Under the pieces are notes generated by a model that was not told the DNA's origin, did no database searches, and worked only from the letters and a program-made list of their open reading frames with translations. A stretch of DNA of 64,000 bases from Scylla paramamosain (Eukaryota > Arthropoda > Malacostraca > Decapoda > Portunidae). Of this stretch, positions 35,128 through 46,795 are shown piece after piece. Each line of letters opens with the position of its first letter. The first letter of the stretch is position 1. The stretch is from assembly GCF_035594125.1 (NCBI RefSeq), contig NC_087166.1, positions 18,291,266 to 18,355,265 of the forward strand. Direction: 5' to 3'. Both the position numbers and the translations under genes were made by a program.

Positions 35128-35430
35128 CTAGTGCTCGCTGTTGGGGTTTAAAGACTTGGCGAAGGTACAGGGAGCCTTACAATTTCTTGTGTCTTTCCCG
35201 AACTCTTCATGGTAGTAGCAGAAACTAGAAGTCTCCGGCGTCTTACTCTTTGAACGCTGGCGGCGCCGGAAGTGGTGACTGGAGGAAGAACGCGAACGTG
35301 AGCATGAGCGTTCTCTGATCTCTCTCCGAAGATCACTCACTTCAAGTATAAGCTGTGAGACGAGCTCAACAAGTTGCTTGGTACTGTCTTCTGCTGAGAT
35401 GGAGGCTACGGAGTCGACGTCATCAGGCAT
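35128..35430 (-). pseudogene. Inverted Gag C-terminus with CHCC zinc motif
   Basis: A 100-residue frame with an Arg/Ser-rich tract (RERSCSRSRSSSSHHFRRRQ) followed by CYYHEEFGKDTRNCKAPC, spaced C-x2-H-x9-C-x3-C. This CHCC arrangement in place of the usual CCHC knuckle is typical of CsRn1-clade Gag. The frame ends just before the protease frame. Its N-terminal part is missing and the opposite strand starts RNase H only nine bases away at 35439, so this is the right breakpoint of the inversion. Confidence 0.8.
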
Positions 35431-35438
35431 TGTGCTGA

Positions 35439-37194
35439 GTGGACCACCAAGTGACTGGAGTCTTCTGGACTCCAGCCACTGAGGAAGCTTTCACAGCAGC
35501 AAAACAAGCTCTCAGCTCCGTCTCACCTCTCAGCTTCCCAGCCCCAGATGGCATCATCTCTATCGCCACAGACGCTTCTGACATCGGCATCGGAGCAGTT
35601 CTACAGCAGTATGTCGACGGAGGTTGGAAACCGCTCTCTTTCTTCTCAAAGAAATTTAACAAGGCGGAATCCAAGTACAGTACTTACGACAGGGAACTTC
35701 TCGCCGTCTACAAGGCCATCAAGCGTTTCCGGTACTTCGTGGAAGGTCGCAACTTCCATGTATACACCGACCACAAGCCACTCACTTCGAAGTCCCTGCA
35801 CATCAAGACCTCCTGTTCACCGCGACAACTGCGTCACATCGACTTCATCTCGCAGTTCACCACGGATTTGCGCTACGTCAAAGGTGAACACAACGCCCCA
35901 GCTGATGCTCTCTCGCGCAACATCTCTGCTGTGTCATCTTCTCCCATCGACTACACTGCCATCGCTGCTGACCAGGCCAACGATGAAGAGCTGTGGCAAC
36001 TCCAAGACAACCCCGCACTACAGATGAAGAAGATACAACTCCCAGGAACCACAGTGCACGTTTACGCTGACACTTCCACCGATTCCTGTCGGCCCTACTT
36101 GCCGAAGACTCACCGGTATCGTGTTTTTCGTCAGCTGCACGACCTCTCCCACCCTGGCATCCGAGCATCTCAGCAGATGATGACTTCACGCTTCATCTGG
36201 TCTGGCATCAACAAAGACGTCAGTCTGTGGACCCGCACATGTGTCAAGTGCCAAGCCTCCAAGGTGTGGCGACACACACGCTCTCCTGCGGCCGCCTTCA
36301 CTCCAGTCTCTTCACGGTTCGACCACGTGCATGTCGACCTCGTTGGACCACTACCCTACTCTGACGGTTACCGGTACCTTCTCACCTGCGTCGACCGCTT
36401 CACACGCTGGCCGGAAGCTGCACCTTTGGCTGACATCACAACGGACTCCGTCGCACGTGCCTTCATCACTACTTGGATCTCCAGGTTCGGTGTCTCTCTC
36501 AGCCTCACTTCTGACCGTGGCAGCCAGTTCGAGTCCAGTATGTGGAACAAGGTGATGTCACTACTAGGCATCCAACGCTTCAGGACAGCCAGTTACCACC
36601 CGCAGGCAAACGGCACCGTTGAGATTCCACCGTCAGCTGAAGTCTTCCTTAGCTGCCTCTGCCACACGTGCAGACTGGTTCCAGGCACTTCCTCTCGTCC
36701 TCCTTGGCATACGGACATCGCTAAAGGAAGACCTACACCACTCCTCCGCCGAGCTCGTTTATGGTACCAAGCTCAGGTTACCTGGCGAACTCCTAACTCC
36801 TGCACCTCGCTCTACTCCTTGCAGCGTTCAGGACTTTGCTGCCAACCTCTCTGACTTCATGCAGCGTCTGCAGCCTGTCCAGCCTCGCACGCCTCCCTCC
36901 AAGACTTTTGTCAGCCAGGATCTGGACACTTGCACGCACGTGTTCGTCAGGGTTGACGCTGTGAAGAAGCCCCTGCAGCAGCCCTACCAAGGCCCCTTCA
37001 AAGTCCTGAGCAGGAGGAGAAAGACGGTCACTGTGGACAAGGATGGTAAGGCTGACACCATCTCCATCGACCGAGTCAAGCCTGCCTACCTCCTTCACAG
37101 TGACCCGGCCGTCATCAACACCATCGGCCAGAACGTCGCCACCAACACCACTCGGCACCAGAAGAAGGTTACGTTCCTCCTCCCTCGTCACTAG
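35439..37194 (+). pseudogene. RNase H and integrase of the CsRn1-like element
   Basis: Frame 35439-36854: RNase H begins VTGVFWTPATEEAFTAAKQA, with catalytic-type ISIATDASDIGIGAVL, KYSTYDRELLAVYKAIKRF and YTDHKPLT. Integrase follows: zinc-binding HDLSHPGIRASQQMM...CVKCQ, then DDE residues in HVDLVGPLPYSDGY, TSDRGSQFES and ANGTVE. A small deletion near 36625 shifts the frame; frame 36619-37194 continues with WFQALPLVLLGIRTSLKED, SAELVYGTKLRLPGE and a GPF box in YQGPFKVLSRRRKTVTV, ending at a stop at 37192. Integrase inserts the cDNA; this copy is broken once. No start codon is needed because it is the distal part of a polyprotein. Confidence 0.9.
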
Positions 37195-37203
37195 GGGGGG
37201 AAT
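37194..37203 (+). promoter_or_regulatory. Polypurine tract
   Basis: A ggggggaa run ends three bases before the 3' LTR, the expected site for plus-strand priming. Confidence 0.7.
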
Positions 37204-37205
37204 AC

Positions 37206-37380
37206 TGTAGCGGGACACAAGTCACCGCTCCTAGCACTCCGTTTTCTGTTAATTTATCACCCTTCCGTTTTCACTCTCTCTACTGCACAGACTTTTATCT
37301 TTCATATCTTTTTCATCACTTTATACACTTCTCGCTTGAGCAACTTCCGGGCGGCCAAGTAGCTCCTCACCTTCGCTACA
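37206..37380 (+). repeat. 3' LTR
   Basis: 175 bp, 173 identical to the 5' LTR; followed by GCCT, the right copy of the target duplication. Confidence 0.92.
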
Positions 37381-37455
37381 GCCTATCCTAAAATAGCAAG
37401 CCATGGGGGTCACCATGAAATAAGGACCCCCATGGCTTGCCATTTTAGGATAGGC
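37381..37455. repeat. 31-bp inverted repeat at the insertion site
   Basis: 37381-37411 and 37425-37455 are reverse complements with one mismatch and a 13-base loop. The outer arm continues as 'gcgaccctggtggc' at 37455-37468, which is complementary to 'gtcaccagggtcgc' at 33514-33527 (one mismatch), on the other side of the LTR element, so the empty site was a palindrome with arms of about 43 bp. Confidence 0.85.
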
Positions 37456-37468
37456 GACCCTGGTGGCA

Positions 37469-38460
37469 TTTTTCCTGGGAACCTCAGTGGCAAGTCACGA
37501 TGGTGACCCTGGCGGTAAATTAACGTCAGGAGGGTGGGAATGGGTTGCCACTATGGTCCCCATCGCTCGCGCGGGTCCTGGGCTGCCAGGGTGCTTGAGT
37601 CTTGCTATTACGTGTTCCCTCCGACATCTCAGTACATTCCAATGTCTCCCACCACTCGATGGTCAAGGTCAGCGGAAGGAAAGGGGAGGAGGACTGAACA
37701 CATCAGAAAAGTGAATAGTGACGCCACCAGGGGACATGCGGCCTTTGTTTTGGGCGGGAACAGAAACTTGAGGACTATAGGATGGGACGCCACGCGGCCG
37801 ATACGCGCTAGCCAGGGTGGTCAAGGAAGCGTGGGCGGATCTGGCCGCCGCGGCTGTGATTCGGCGGGCGGTGGCATCAGCAACTCCGGAGATTCCGGCC
37901 GCGACTGCTGCTGCGGCTGCCGCTGCGGGTGTGGCTGCTGCTGCAACTGCTGCGGCTCCTGTCCTGGCGGGGCATCAGGAGGTGGGGTCGCTGGCAGCGG
38001 TCACATGTCGTCATTGCTAAAGATCAATTTCTTCTTTGCAGGCTCCGACATTCGACATCGACATCCTCATGGCCGGCACGGCTTCGCTTTCCCCCAATAT
38101 TGCCCAAATAGATATCAAAGCGGAAAGAGATACGTTCTGTAACAGACAAAAAAAAAATAAAAAGAACATAACAGACAAAAAAAAAAAAGATGAGAACAAT
38201 GGAATTTTTTTTTTTTTTCTCCCCTCTCTTCTTGTTCATTGGCAAAGAATGTTAATGTAATTTACAATGGCGAAGGTGCGTGATGACATGCATGGCAATG
38301 GCGTACTTACCCGCGGTCCTCAAGATGAAATGCTTGTCAGTTTGTTCCATTCTTAAAGATGAGTCCTCAACGTCCGACTGGGTTGAGAGGCGATGGCGAA
38401 GTGACGCTTATCCATCAGCAATTAGCCCATTTTGACACCCTTCCCCCCACCCCACCCCTT
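37469..38460. other. GC-rich stretch, no gene confirmed
   Basis: 37790-38030 is GC- and CpG-rich with GCN repeats that translate as an alanine run in one frame (AATAAAAAAAGVAAAAT) and a cysteine/glycine run in another. An acceptor-like 'tttcttctttgcag' ends at 38041. I see no conserved domain, so this may be a promoter-like island or a decayed exon. T/A runs follow at 38145-38220. Confidence 0.3.
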
Positions 38461-38467
38461 TCCCCAT

Positions 38468-38990
38468 CTACCTTCTTACCGCTTTACAAATGTTACAACA
38501 TCTCACACGGCTGCCAGCCAGACAAAACGTAGGAATACAATGTGGCGTTTTACGAAATATTACGTAAGCCATATGAGTAATTTTTTTGTCATTATATAAA
38601 TATTGATGCTTTTTGAAGGTGGCATGAATAATGCACATTGCACGTTTTAATGTATGCCAGCTCAATAGAAGGCAAAAGAACATGCAATAAATGCCACACA
38701 CGAGGGAGTTCAACCCCTGAAGTCGATAATTTATTGTACTAATTTTTCATATGTGGACAAGTTTGCATAAAATTATGTAAAACGGCAGAATTGTATTTGG
38801 GATGTAAGTTATAGCTATCGTAATAGCCTATGGTCTGACTTTGAAAATTAAAATAAACAGTAATCCAGTGACCCATGGTCTTCGACCCACTCAATGTATT
38901 TAGAATGAAAACACATGGCTTCGTCTGTTTTCTGGCAAGATTTATCAGCTCTCACACGACGTTGGTCGTGACATCCTAAAAATTAAACTC
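38468..38990 (-). pseudogene. Adenain-like maturation protease remnant (virus-like element)
   Basis: The first part (about 38990-38739) reads CVFILNTLSGSKTMGHWITV then YYDSYNLHPKYN, the G-H-W catalytic-His and D-S-Y/F block of the adenovirus/Polinton cysteine protease. After a stop and frame change, 38468-38713 continues with SLVCGIYCMFFCLLLSW, containing the catalytic Cys in a C-G-x-Y-C setting, and an N-D-K-x-I-T motif. Such proteases cleave capsid precursors in adenoviruses and Polinton/adintovirus-like elements. The break between the His and Cys parts makes it non-functional. It is the most 3' gene of the module. Confidence 0.7.
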
Positions 38991-39299
38991 GATCGCCCAA
39001 GATACCTGCTAGACCGGCTTGTATTTCACGTGCATTCATGACGGCTTATGCGCGGAAAACACAGCGAACATGACAATAATGATCAATTTATATGATGCCA
39101 GTAGTGTCGGCGAAAAACATGATGACGCGGTTGTGATTACATCCCTTAACAAAAGACAGATTAATTCTTAGATTCCCTGATTTATCCAGAAGGATGGCAT
39201 TGTGCACGTCCTCCGTGGACAAAGCATTGTGCACAAACCTCCGTCACAAAGTTAAAGAAACATACTGTCCGAACTTTATTAAAAGTATCAAATGTTAGG

Positions 39300-40347
39300 G
39301 AATTACGCATGTCCAATCCTAGTGACTGAAGGGTCGTGTAAAATAATTTTCATGCGTGATGCGGGAAAGAGCTACGAACATTATAAATGGCCGCCCCATC
39401 CACGGTGATATATACATGTAACGGATCGGTGTGATGAGAATATAAACCATTCTTATCAATTACGCCTTGTAAGCTGTCCATATCAATTATTGCCAGGGTC
39501 AAATTTTGAGGCATGATTTGCACGAAAGGTAATTTGGGAATTAAAGACGTTTGATTGGCGCCTAACACATATGTCTTATTGAGTGTCCTATTGAAAGTGT
39601 ATTGCACTGGATTTAGAGTCAGGTACTTGTTAATGATTCTAAGGCGGGCTGCTACGGAGTGACATAACCCATAACTTAGACATCTCGAGCTTAAATTTGA
39701 AACTGCTGGCGTCCTAGTGTGAATTAAGAATCCATGTTTTGTTAGCCAATTATAATCGAATTCTCACAAGTAGGTAAGCGTCCACACTTGATATATCCGA
39801 AAACAAAGCCGCAGTAATCAAAAGGCCGTGCGTTTTACAATCCTTTATCATTTGTTTCTCATCTTTATTCCCACCCGTGAAATAGTCTTCATCATATTTT
39901 TTTTTATTATGCCTTTTGATCCATCATAATCGCGGTGGTAGAAGGCGACGCGACCAATAGAGTCAATTTTATCCTGAGGGATTGTTGTATATCATTTTAA
40001 TGGAGGCGTGATAGTTGAACAAAGAGGATGACTCCATAAGCTGTTCATTAAAATAACAAGCGCATCGTATTCTTCAAGTCATTACTAAAGATTACGTGAT
40101 CGTCGTCGTCTAGTGGCGTGCCATCCGCCTTCGCCACGCTAACTCGCAATTCTATAGAGAGCGTTGATAAATCCGAAAATTGTCCTGGAATGCCAGGCAG
40201 TCTAAATTCAATGTAGGGGTAGTTAATTCCCCCATAATTATTAGCATTAGCGTCTAAATTAACGGATAATACGTCCAACTTTCGCCTCGCAGCGACTGAC
40301 GATTCGATGGTAAGCAGGCGATTCACCCGCGGGAAATTCTCACTCAT
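39300..40347 (-). pseudogene. F54H12.2-like structural protein remnant (virus-like element)
   Basis: Frame 40048-40347 carries YPYIEFRLPGIPGQFSDLST and LRVSVAKADGTPLDDDDHV, the N-terminal signature (I-E-F...G-x-x-x-Y/F-x-D-L...V-x-x-x-x-A-D-G-T) of the F54H12.2-like family that recurs in animal genomes beside virus-like genes. Farther along, 39350-39607 has LPFVQIMPQNLTLAIIDMDS and a G-x-x-x-K-N block as in the family's later part. At least three frameshifts/stops separate these. Based on its genomic company in other animals it is probably a capsid protein; its exact role is inference. Confidence 0.62.
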
Positions 40348-40416
40348 GCCATCAAGGGCGAGGAGGTCGCTCCTCCCTGTACATCCAGCCCGTAATGAGT
40401 CATCTTCGCGACTAAG

Positions 40417-40854
40417 CTAAATATTGAAGATATCTGCCTTACAGCAAGTCTTTCTTTTCAGTTGCCTGGTTGGTTGTCTTCTCTTTTTTTTTTTTCTGAC
40501 TCCAACTTTCCTCTTTCTCATTACTCGTCCACCTCGAACTATCCTTTCGCCCACATCCTTCACGGCGGCGACGCTTCTATTTCTTAATGATTCACGAAGT
40601 CCTTTCCCCTCTAAAACATCTGATAATAAACCTTTTCCCATTTGGAGCACTTTGGGTGCCACAGTGCGCATGAGAAAGGGAATTGCTCTTTTAGCAAAGC
40701 TGCTCTGCACGGAAAATAGACCGCCACCTCTTCTTGAATGGGGTGGAATAAAAACCCGGATGTCATCTAACTCCCCGCCTTTGCTTTGCGTAAAAAGCAA
40801 GTCATATTCCGCTCGAGTGGGAGGTGTGAACGCTCTCGTCATAATGACCGCCAC
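40417..40854 (-). CDS. Basic core/pX-like protein of virus-like element
   Basis: An uninterrupted 145-residue frame. It has a GGELDDIRVFIPPHSRRGGG segment, a hydrophobic stretch PFLMRTVAPKVLQMGKGLLS, DVLEGKGLRESLRNRSVAA, and a very basic tail with KRKVGVRKKKKRRQP. The glycine-rich entry, the G-K-x-x-L-x-D-V-x-x-G-x-x-x-x-x-S-L pattern and the basic tail resemble minor core/pVI-pX-type proteins of adenovirus-like and Polinton-like elements, which bind DNA or membrane. It is the only member of the module still open across its length. Start chosen at the MAVIMTR ATG, the first in frame. Confidence 0.58.
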   Translation of the reverse strand: MAVIMTRAFTPPTRAEYDLLFTQSKGGELDDIRVFIPPHSRRGGGLFSVQSSFAKRAIPFLMRTVAPKVLQMGKGLLSDVLEGKGLRESLRNRSVAAVKDVGERIVRGGRVMRKRKVGVRKKKKRRQPTRQLKRKTCCKADIFNI

Positions 40855-40899
40855 GTCACGAATAAGACACCGAGCATAATCACTGGCTATTTATTTCTG

Positions 40900-41763
40900 T
40901 CTGAAATGCAGTAAGAGTGTAATTGATTTATCCCTCCTAAAGTGAATGGGCCGGCCAACTTCTTCCGCGAATTGAATCACAATCGAATCGATAATAGTTT
41001 TACTGAGCGATTTATATGCATTCTAATGAATTTTTTTACCACCGGCGGACTCCATGCTAATGACTTCTAATAAGTTGACATGCTGACCGCCATATATCGT
41101 CGGTGACACACAGTCCGCGTAAAATAGTGCGAAATGTATTCCCCCATCAATTCGAGGCGGGAAAGGGGCGGGAATGAAGGTGGAGTTGTTTTCAGCGTAT
41201 GAACTCTATAAATTATACTTGGCGTGATAATGAAAGCCCAAGATATGAGCCATCCTGGATCCAAATTTCGCAGTCAAGTAGCAGAAATGGCCATTGTTGT
41301 CGCACTGTGGCGCATTCCGAAGGACGCGCTCCACCCTTCGCTTTTTTTCATTATAGTAAAAAAAATTGATCACCCTCAAAATACTGGTCATACTCAGTCT
41401 TCATATTGTTCATATTGTTCATATTGTTAATTCTTCGGCCAATTCGATATTAATGACGTCAACCATATACCCAGTATCGCCCACCTCCGTGCTCGTTCTA
41501 GGTGTGTATGTATGAAGTTTATACATATGTGTTTCATCGACGTGGGCTACAGCCCAAATCTCAATCCTGCAAGCATAATCACCCGCCACTAGACCCAAGA
41601 ACTGTTCTGGATAAAAGCAGTTTATCAGACCTACTTCATATTCCTTATTTGGATCAAGATGGATGGGGAGTGATTCTATTTTCAAAGCGATGGGGCTGGT
41701 TATGGGGGTAGAGGTCGGTGTTGCCCAGACTCGTCAAATACAGATAATGCTCCGCTCCCGCCA
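40900..41763 (-). pseudogene. Penton-like protein remnant (virus-like element)
   Basis: An ATG at 41763 opens MAGAEHYLYLTSLGNTDLYP, then a frameshift near 41690. Frame 41419-41685 carries IHLDPNKEYEVGLINCFYPE, the 'L...W/Y-E-V-x-L-x-x-x-x-Y-P' signature. Frame 41206-41391 has AKFGSRMAHILGFHYHAKY, and another frame around 41060-41150 reads GIHFALFYADCVSPTIYGGQ, matching the family's Y-x-D-x-V-x-x-x-x-x-G block. The order and spacing agree with the penton/spike-like gene that accompanies F54H12.2-type genes. Several frame breaks; dead. Role is inference from context. Confidence 0.55.
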
Positions 41764-41907
41764 TGATCAAAATAAATAATAATGACCATCCCAGTTAAGG
41801 AATACATTTATACTCGGTTCGTCACACACACATCAAATTTATTTTAAAATTTTACATGATATAGTTTATTCAGACTTCCTCACCAGAATAGTTTCAACTC
41901 CAAAAGG

Positions 41908-42204
41908 TTAAAGTCGCTCCGGCAACCCTTCCACCACAGGCAGGTAATTATTCATCCACTCATCCTGGCAGCGACCTCTGTACCCCATTCCTTCCTGGAT
42001 GAAAATCTGCTCCATTTCAGTGTTCGCCATGGCTAGCAGTGCAATCTTTTTCAGGCAATTCTGGCAGTAAAGACGTCGGTTCACGCTTGTATCCATCTTG
42101 AGGCCTTCCATGTAAGGCAAATCCTTCGATGTCGCAATTGCCTGTCGTGCCTTCTCGTTATCCTCGACAGCCTCGCCCCAACCATACTGAGTCACGCAGG
42201 CCAC
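41908..42204 (-). CDS. Hypothetical protein of virus-like element
   Basis: A 98-residue open frame with one C-x2-C (LYCQNCLKKIALLAMANTE) and a second Cys later in GRCQDEW. I do not recognise it. It lies between the penton-like and the upstream genes of the module, in the same orientation, so it may be a module gene or its fragment. Confidence 0.3.
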   Translation of the reverse strand: MACVTQYGWGEAVEDNEKARQAIATSKDLPYMEGLKMDTSVNRRLYCQNCLKKIALLAMANTEMEQIFIQEGMGYRGRCQDEWMNNYLPVVEGLPERL

Positions 42205-42817
42205 CAGGTGGGGGAGATTTATGCTTCCTGTGGGAGACGTGTGGATAATGATACATCCTGGTTCATCTCTTGTGTCCGCAGTGGCCCAATGAGGCTAGTA
42301 GAGTCTCTTTCTAGCAACATGCATATTCTCGTATGGATAAATCGTTTTATCGAGGTCCCATGCAATCCCGCACGGTTCGGTGGAGACCGCATTTACCGCG
42401 TAATATAACAATAACGATCAAGGAACGCGCTGTCGGTCAGCTTGCCCTCGACCACCTTCATCTTGACGACTAATTGGAGGATAGATCCACACGTCGAACC
42501 CTCTGTGCGGGGAGTGAGGGGCGAATCTGACATCGCGGGCTTTTATTCGCACGTATTGGCCAATATTACTCCTTTTGCGTAATAGAATTATTAATTCAAA
42601 CTGATGCAGGTGTTATATTTTTTGCTTTGTTGGTGGGAAGGGATGGGGGACGGGGAACATATTACTTATTAGGGGATGTGGGTGATGGGACGAACCTTTT
42701 TGACCATAACCCTTATTAATTATCCATCCATGGTTCTGCACCCCTAACGCACCTAACACGTTCACGTCAATGACTCATGACGGAGACCCAAATGACTCAA
42801 AGACGGAGCCTTTCATC
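42205..42817. other. Unassigned stretch within virus-like module
   Basis: No conserved motif seen on either strand; the module's polymerase, ATPase and integrase were specifically looked for and not found here. Confidence 0.35.
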
Positions 42818-43319
42818 TTAATATGCTTCCCAGATGTGTCCAATCCCGCCGCCTATCAGATTACTTCGTTGAGCCGTATTTCTGATGGCGCTGGCGGGGA
42901 GTTGTGCCAAGAGAAGCAGCAGTGATAATAATGGACGCTTATCGGCCAAAAGTCTTTTCGCGTCTCCTTTTCCGTCGCCGAGTACTCGTATGAGATCAAA
43001 CACACTTATACCCGAAAATGGCGGAAGTAAGTTACCGCGATCATCCCATGAAATCCCAGGTTTACCCTCCAGTTATTTTAAGAGATAAACCGTATTCTCT
43101 AAAGGAAGGTGGAACACCAACATCCAAGGGCGGATTAACAGGCGCGCGTGACGGCGGAGATGCGGTGGATGCGGCGGTGGTGGAGGTGACCAGCGGAGTA
43201 AATGAAGTATTTTTTTTCTTGACTTGTTTTGACGTGAATCGGTGCGGAGTTGCGACTTCGGCCGGTTTAAACTTATACCTCTCGGCAACTGAGACGGGAA
43301 CTAAACAATATTCTTTCAT
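42818..43319 (-). pseudogene. Conserved accessory protein remnant of virus-like element
   Basis: From an ATG near 43319, EYCLVPVSVAERYKF opens the gene in the style of the module's 'L-V-P-x-x-x-x-x-R' protein, followed by a Ser/Thr/Pro-rich linker to a stop at 43062. In a second frame, 42818-43003 has VFDLIRVLGDGKGDAKR and QLPASAIRNTAQR, like the family's C-terminal D-L-I/L...V-P...I-x-N block. Frameshifted; function unknown. Confidence 0.45.
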
Positions 43320-43397
43320 CTCTGTAGTAAACTTGTTATTGCCGACACGGCTATCGGGAGTAACGCGGCCAATATGGTGCCACCTCGTTTGGAGATG

Positions 43398-43644
43398 AGA
43401 ATAGCTTTTTTCCTTGTACACGGGCTACAGTGCGAATATCACTCTTGAATTTTTTCAGGCGGTTAATGATGATATCGTCGTCCGTCAGGCGTTTCTTCAA
43501 AAAGTTGGCGAATATTTACGAGATGCAATTGACTTTCCGCTTATTCAAACTCTGCAAGACCTTGTTCCGCAGTTTAGGGGAGACGTGAGACAAAAAGAAA
43601 ATCAAATCCTTGTACTGCAATATCAATGGTTTTTCCTCATCCAT
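43398..43644 (-). pseudogene. Small helical protein remnant of virus-like element
   Basis: An ATG at 43644 opens a frame with DLIFFLSHVSPKLRNKVL, then a stop at 43516-43518, then in the same frame IFANFLKKRLTDDDIIINRL and KKFKSDIRTVARVQGKK. The L-x-x-L...R-x-x-x-L...E/I-x-x-N-x-L-x-x-x...L-x-x-x-K pattern is that of the short helical protein that usually begins this gene cluster. One nonsense change; role unknown. Confidence 0.45.
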
Positions 43645-43734
43645 ATCTTGCTAAGTCGTCCGCATCTATCCAGCTGTCAAATTTATTTGGATATCCACGC
43701 CAGTGGACGAAATACTCTCTCTTACCTCGCTCGA

Positions 43735-43778
43735 CCTTCGATCGATCTTCGATCTTTGATCGATCTTCGATCGATCCT
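43735..43778. repeat. GATC-rich short tandem repeat
   Basis: 'gatcgatcttcgatc' units repeat imperfectly about three times; they lie at the upstream edge of the virus-like module. Confidence 0.7.
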
Positions 43779-43885
43779 TGTAGAATGCACTGGTCACGTC
43801 ATCACCCGCCAAATGCTTTATGTAATAAATAGAGATTTTATGTGAGTAATCCACACGACTTATCTTAAAAAGCTCCTCGGTATTG

Positions 43886-43987
<102 letters not shown>

Positions 43988-44034
43988 TCGTATTCTCCAA
44001 CTTCTCGTCTTCCAATAACCCTGTCTTCTGCCTG

Positions 44035-44498
44035 GCCTAAAGCCTCTTGGCTTCGTTCTTGGCTTGAAGCCTTCTGGCTTCTCTATATTCCTTATTCCTC
44101 AGTCTCTTTTCCTTAACTTCAGCTTCCAACTGGAGCCTTCTCAATTCTTTCTCTCTTCCTTTTCTGCCTCTAGCTCAAACCTCTTGTTATTTTCTAGCCT
44201 CCTCCAACTCCATTCTTCGTATTTCCAACTTAAATATCATCTCCTCAGACATGCCTTCAGTCTGAGAGACACCACCAACACTGCGGACTGAGGTTACACG
44301 TCCGTTTGCGCTACGGGTGGGACTATGCACCTTCACACCGAACTGAGTTAAAACTATGCTGTCACTTCCAGCAGAGGCAAGGGACTCAGGTCGCGAGTCA
44401 TCCCTGCTACCAGCCTTGCCCTCCAGGGGCAAGGATGGTAGCATGTCGGCAAGGCAGGTAGCATGTCGGCACACAAAAGACAACGATACAAGTAACAA
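44035..44498 (-). pseudogene. Coiled-coil Gag N-terminus of R1 LTR element
   Basis: Frame 44187-44498 ends with MSEEMIFKLEIRRMELEEAR, and the - strand continues through 44035 in Glu/Lys/Arg/Leu-rich codons with breaks, typical of the charged helical N-terminus of Ty3-type Gag. It lies directly downstream (- strand) of a primer-binding site and the LTR at 44558. The rest of the element is missing beyond the (TA)n at 43985. A related gag core may be the one at 2530-3240. Confidence 0.5.
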
Positions 44499-44534
44499 AC
44501 AACTGTCTCCCCCACGTGGCTACGAAACTACAAG

Positions 44535-44555
44535 CAATCCCGACGAAGTCGCCAA
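44535..44555 (-). promoter_or_regulatory. Primer-binding site of R1 LTR element
   Basis: On the - strand TTGGCGACTTCGTCGGGATTG follows the LTR; the TGGCGAC...CGGGATT form is typical of Ty3-type primer-binding sites. It fixes the LTR's - orientation. Confidence 0.5.
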
Positions 44556-44557
44556 CT

Positions 44558-46065
<1,508 letters not shown>

Positions 46066-46155
46066 CTTCTGAAATTTTTGTTGTTTATAATGGGGCATGT
46101 TGTGCACAGCGATGTAGAGTAGTATAGAAAGAAGAAAGAATAGATAAGAAGTAAG

Positions 46156-46634
<479 letters not shown>

Positions 46635-46719
46635 TGAATACACATCTCACGAGCTACGTTACCAAGTCTCTAAAGAAACAATTATCGGTTCAACACCTAG
46701 GTGGAAAGGATAGACAACC

Positions 46720-46720
<1 letters not shown>

Positions 46721-46791
<71 letters not shown>
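46721..46791. repeat. (TC)n microsatellite
   Basis: About 35 units. Confidence 0.95.

Positions 46792-46795
<4 letters not shown>

Larger units (their letters stand above)
33529..37380 (+). mobile_element. CsRn1-like Ty3/gypsy LTR retrotransposon with internal inversion
   Basis: A 3.85-kb element with 175-bp LTRs starting TGTAGCGGG and ending TTCGCTACA, a 4-bp GCCT duplication on both sides (33525-33528 and 37381-37384), a primer-binding site, a G-run polypurine tract and gag-pol genes. The gag C-terminus, protease and RT (33.83-35.43 kb) are on the - strand while the gag start, RNase H and integrase are on the + strand, so the middle is inverted relative to its ends. The primer-binding site matches the tRNA-Trp 3' end and the Gag zinc motif is C-H-C-C, both marks of the CsRn1 clade. 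The LTRs differ at only two sites, so insertion was recent. Confidence 0.85.

Noticed and set aside
36793..37218. 141-residue - strand frame opposite the integrase
   Set aside because: Shadow of the + strand integrase C-terminus.
37534..38142. 202-residue frame with Cys/Gly runs
   Set aside because: Low-complexity translation of a GC-rich stretch; overlapping frames are equally open and no domain is present.
38468..43644. An active virus
   Set aside because: Nearly all genes carry frameshifts or stops and no polymerase, ATPase or integrase was found; it is an integrated relic.
43414..43845. 143-residue + strand frame in the virus-like region
   Set aside because: It is opposite the small helical protein remnant, whose pattern and neighbours all lie on the - strand.
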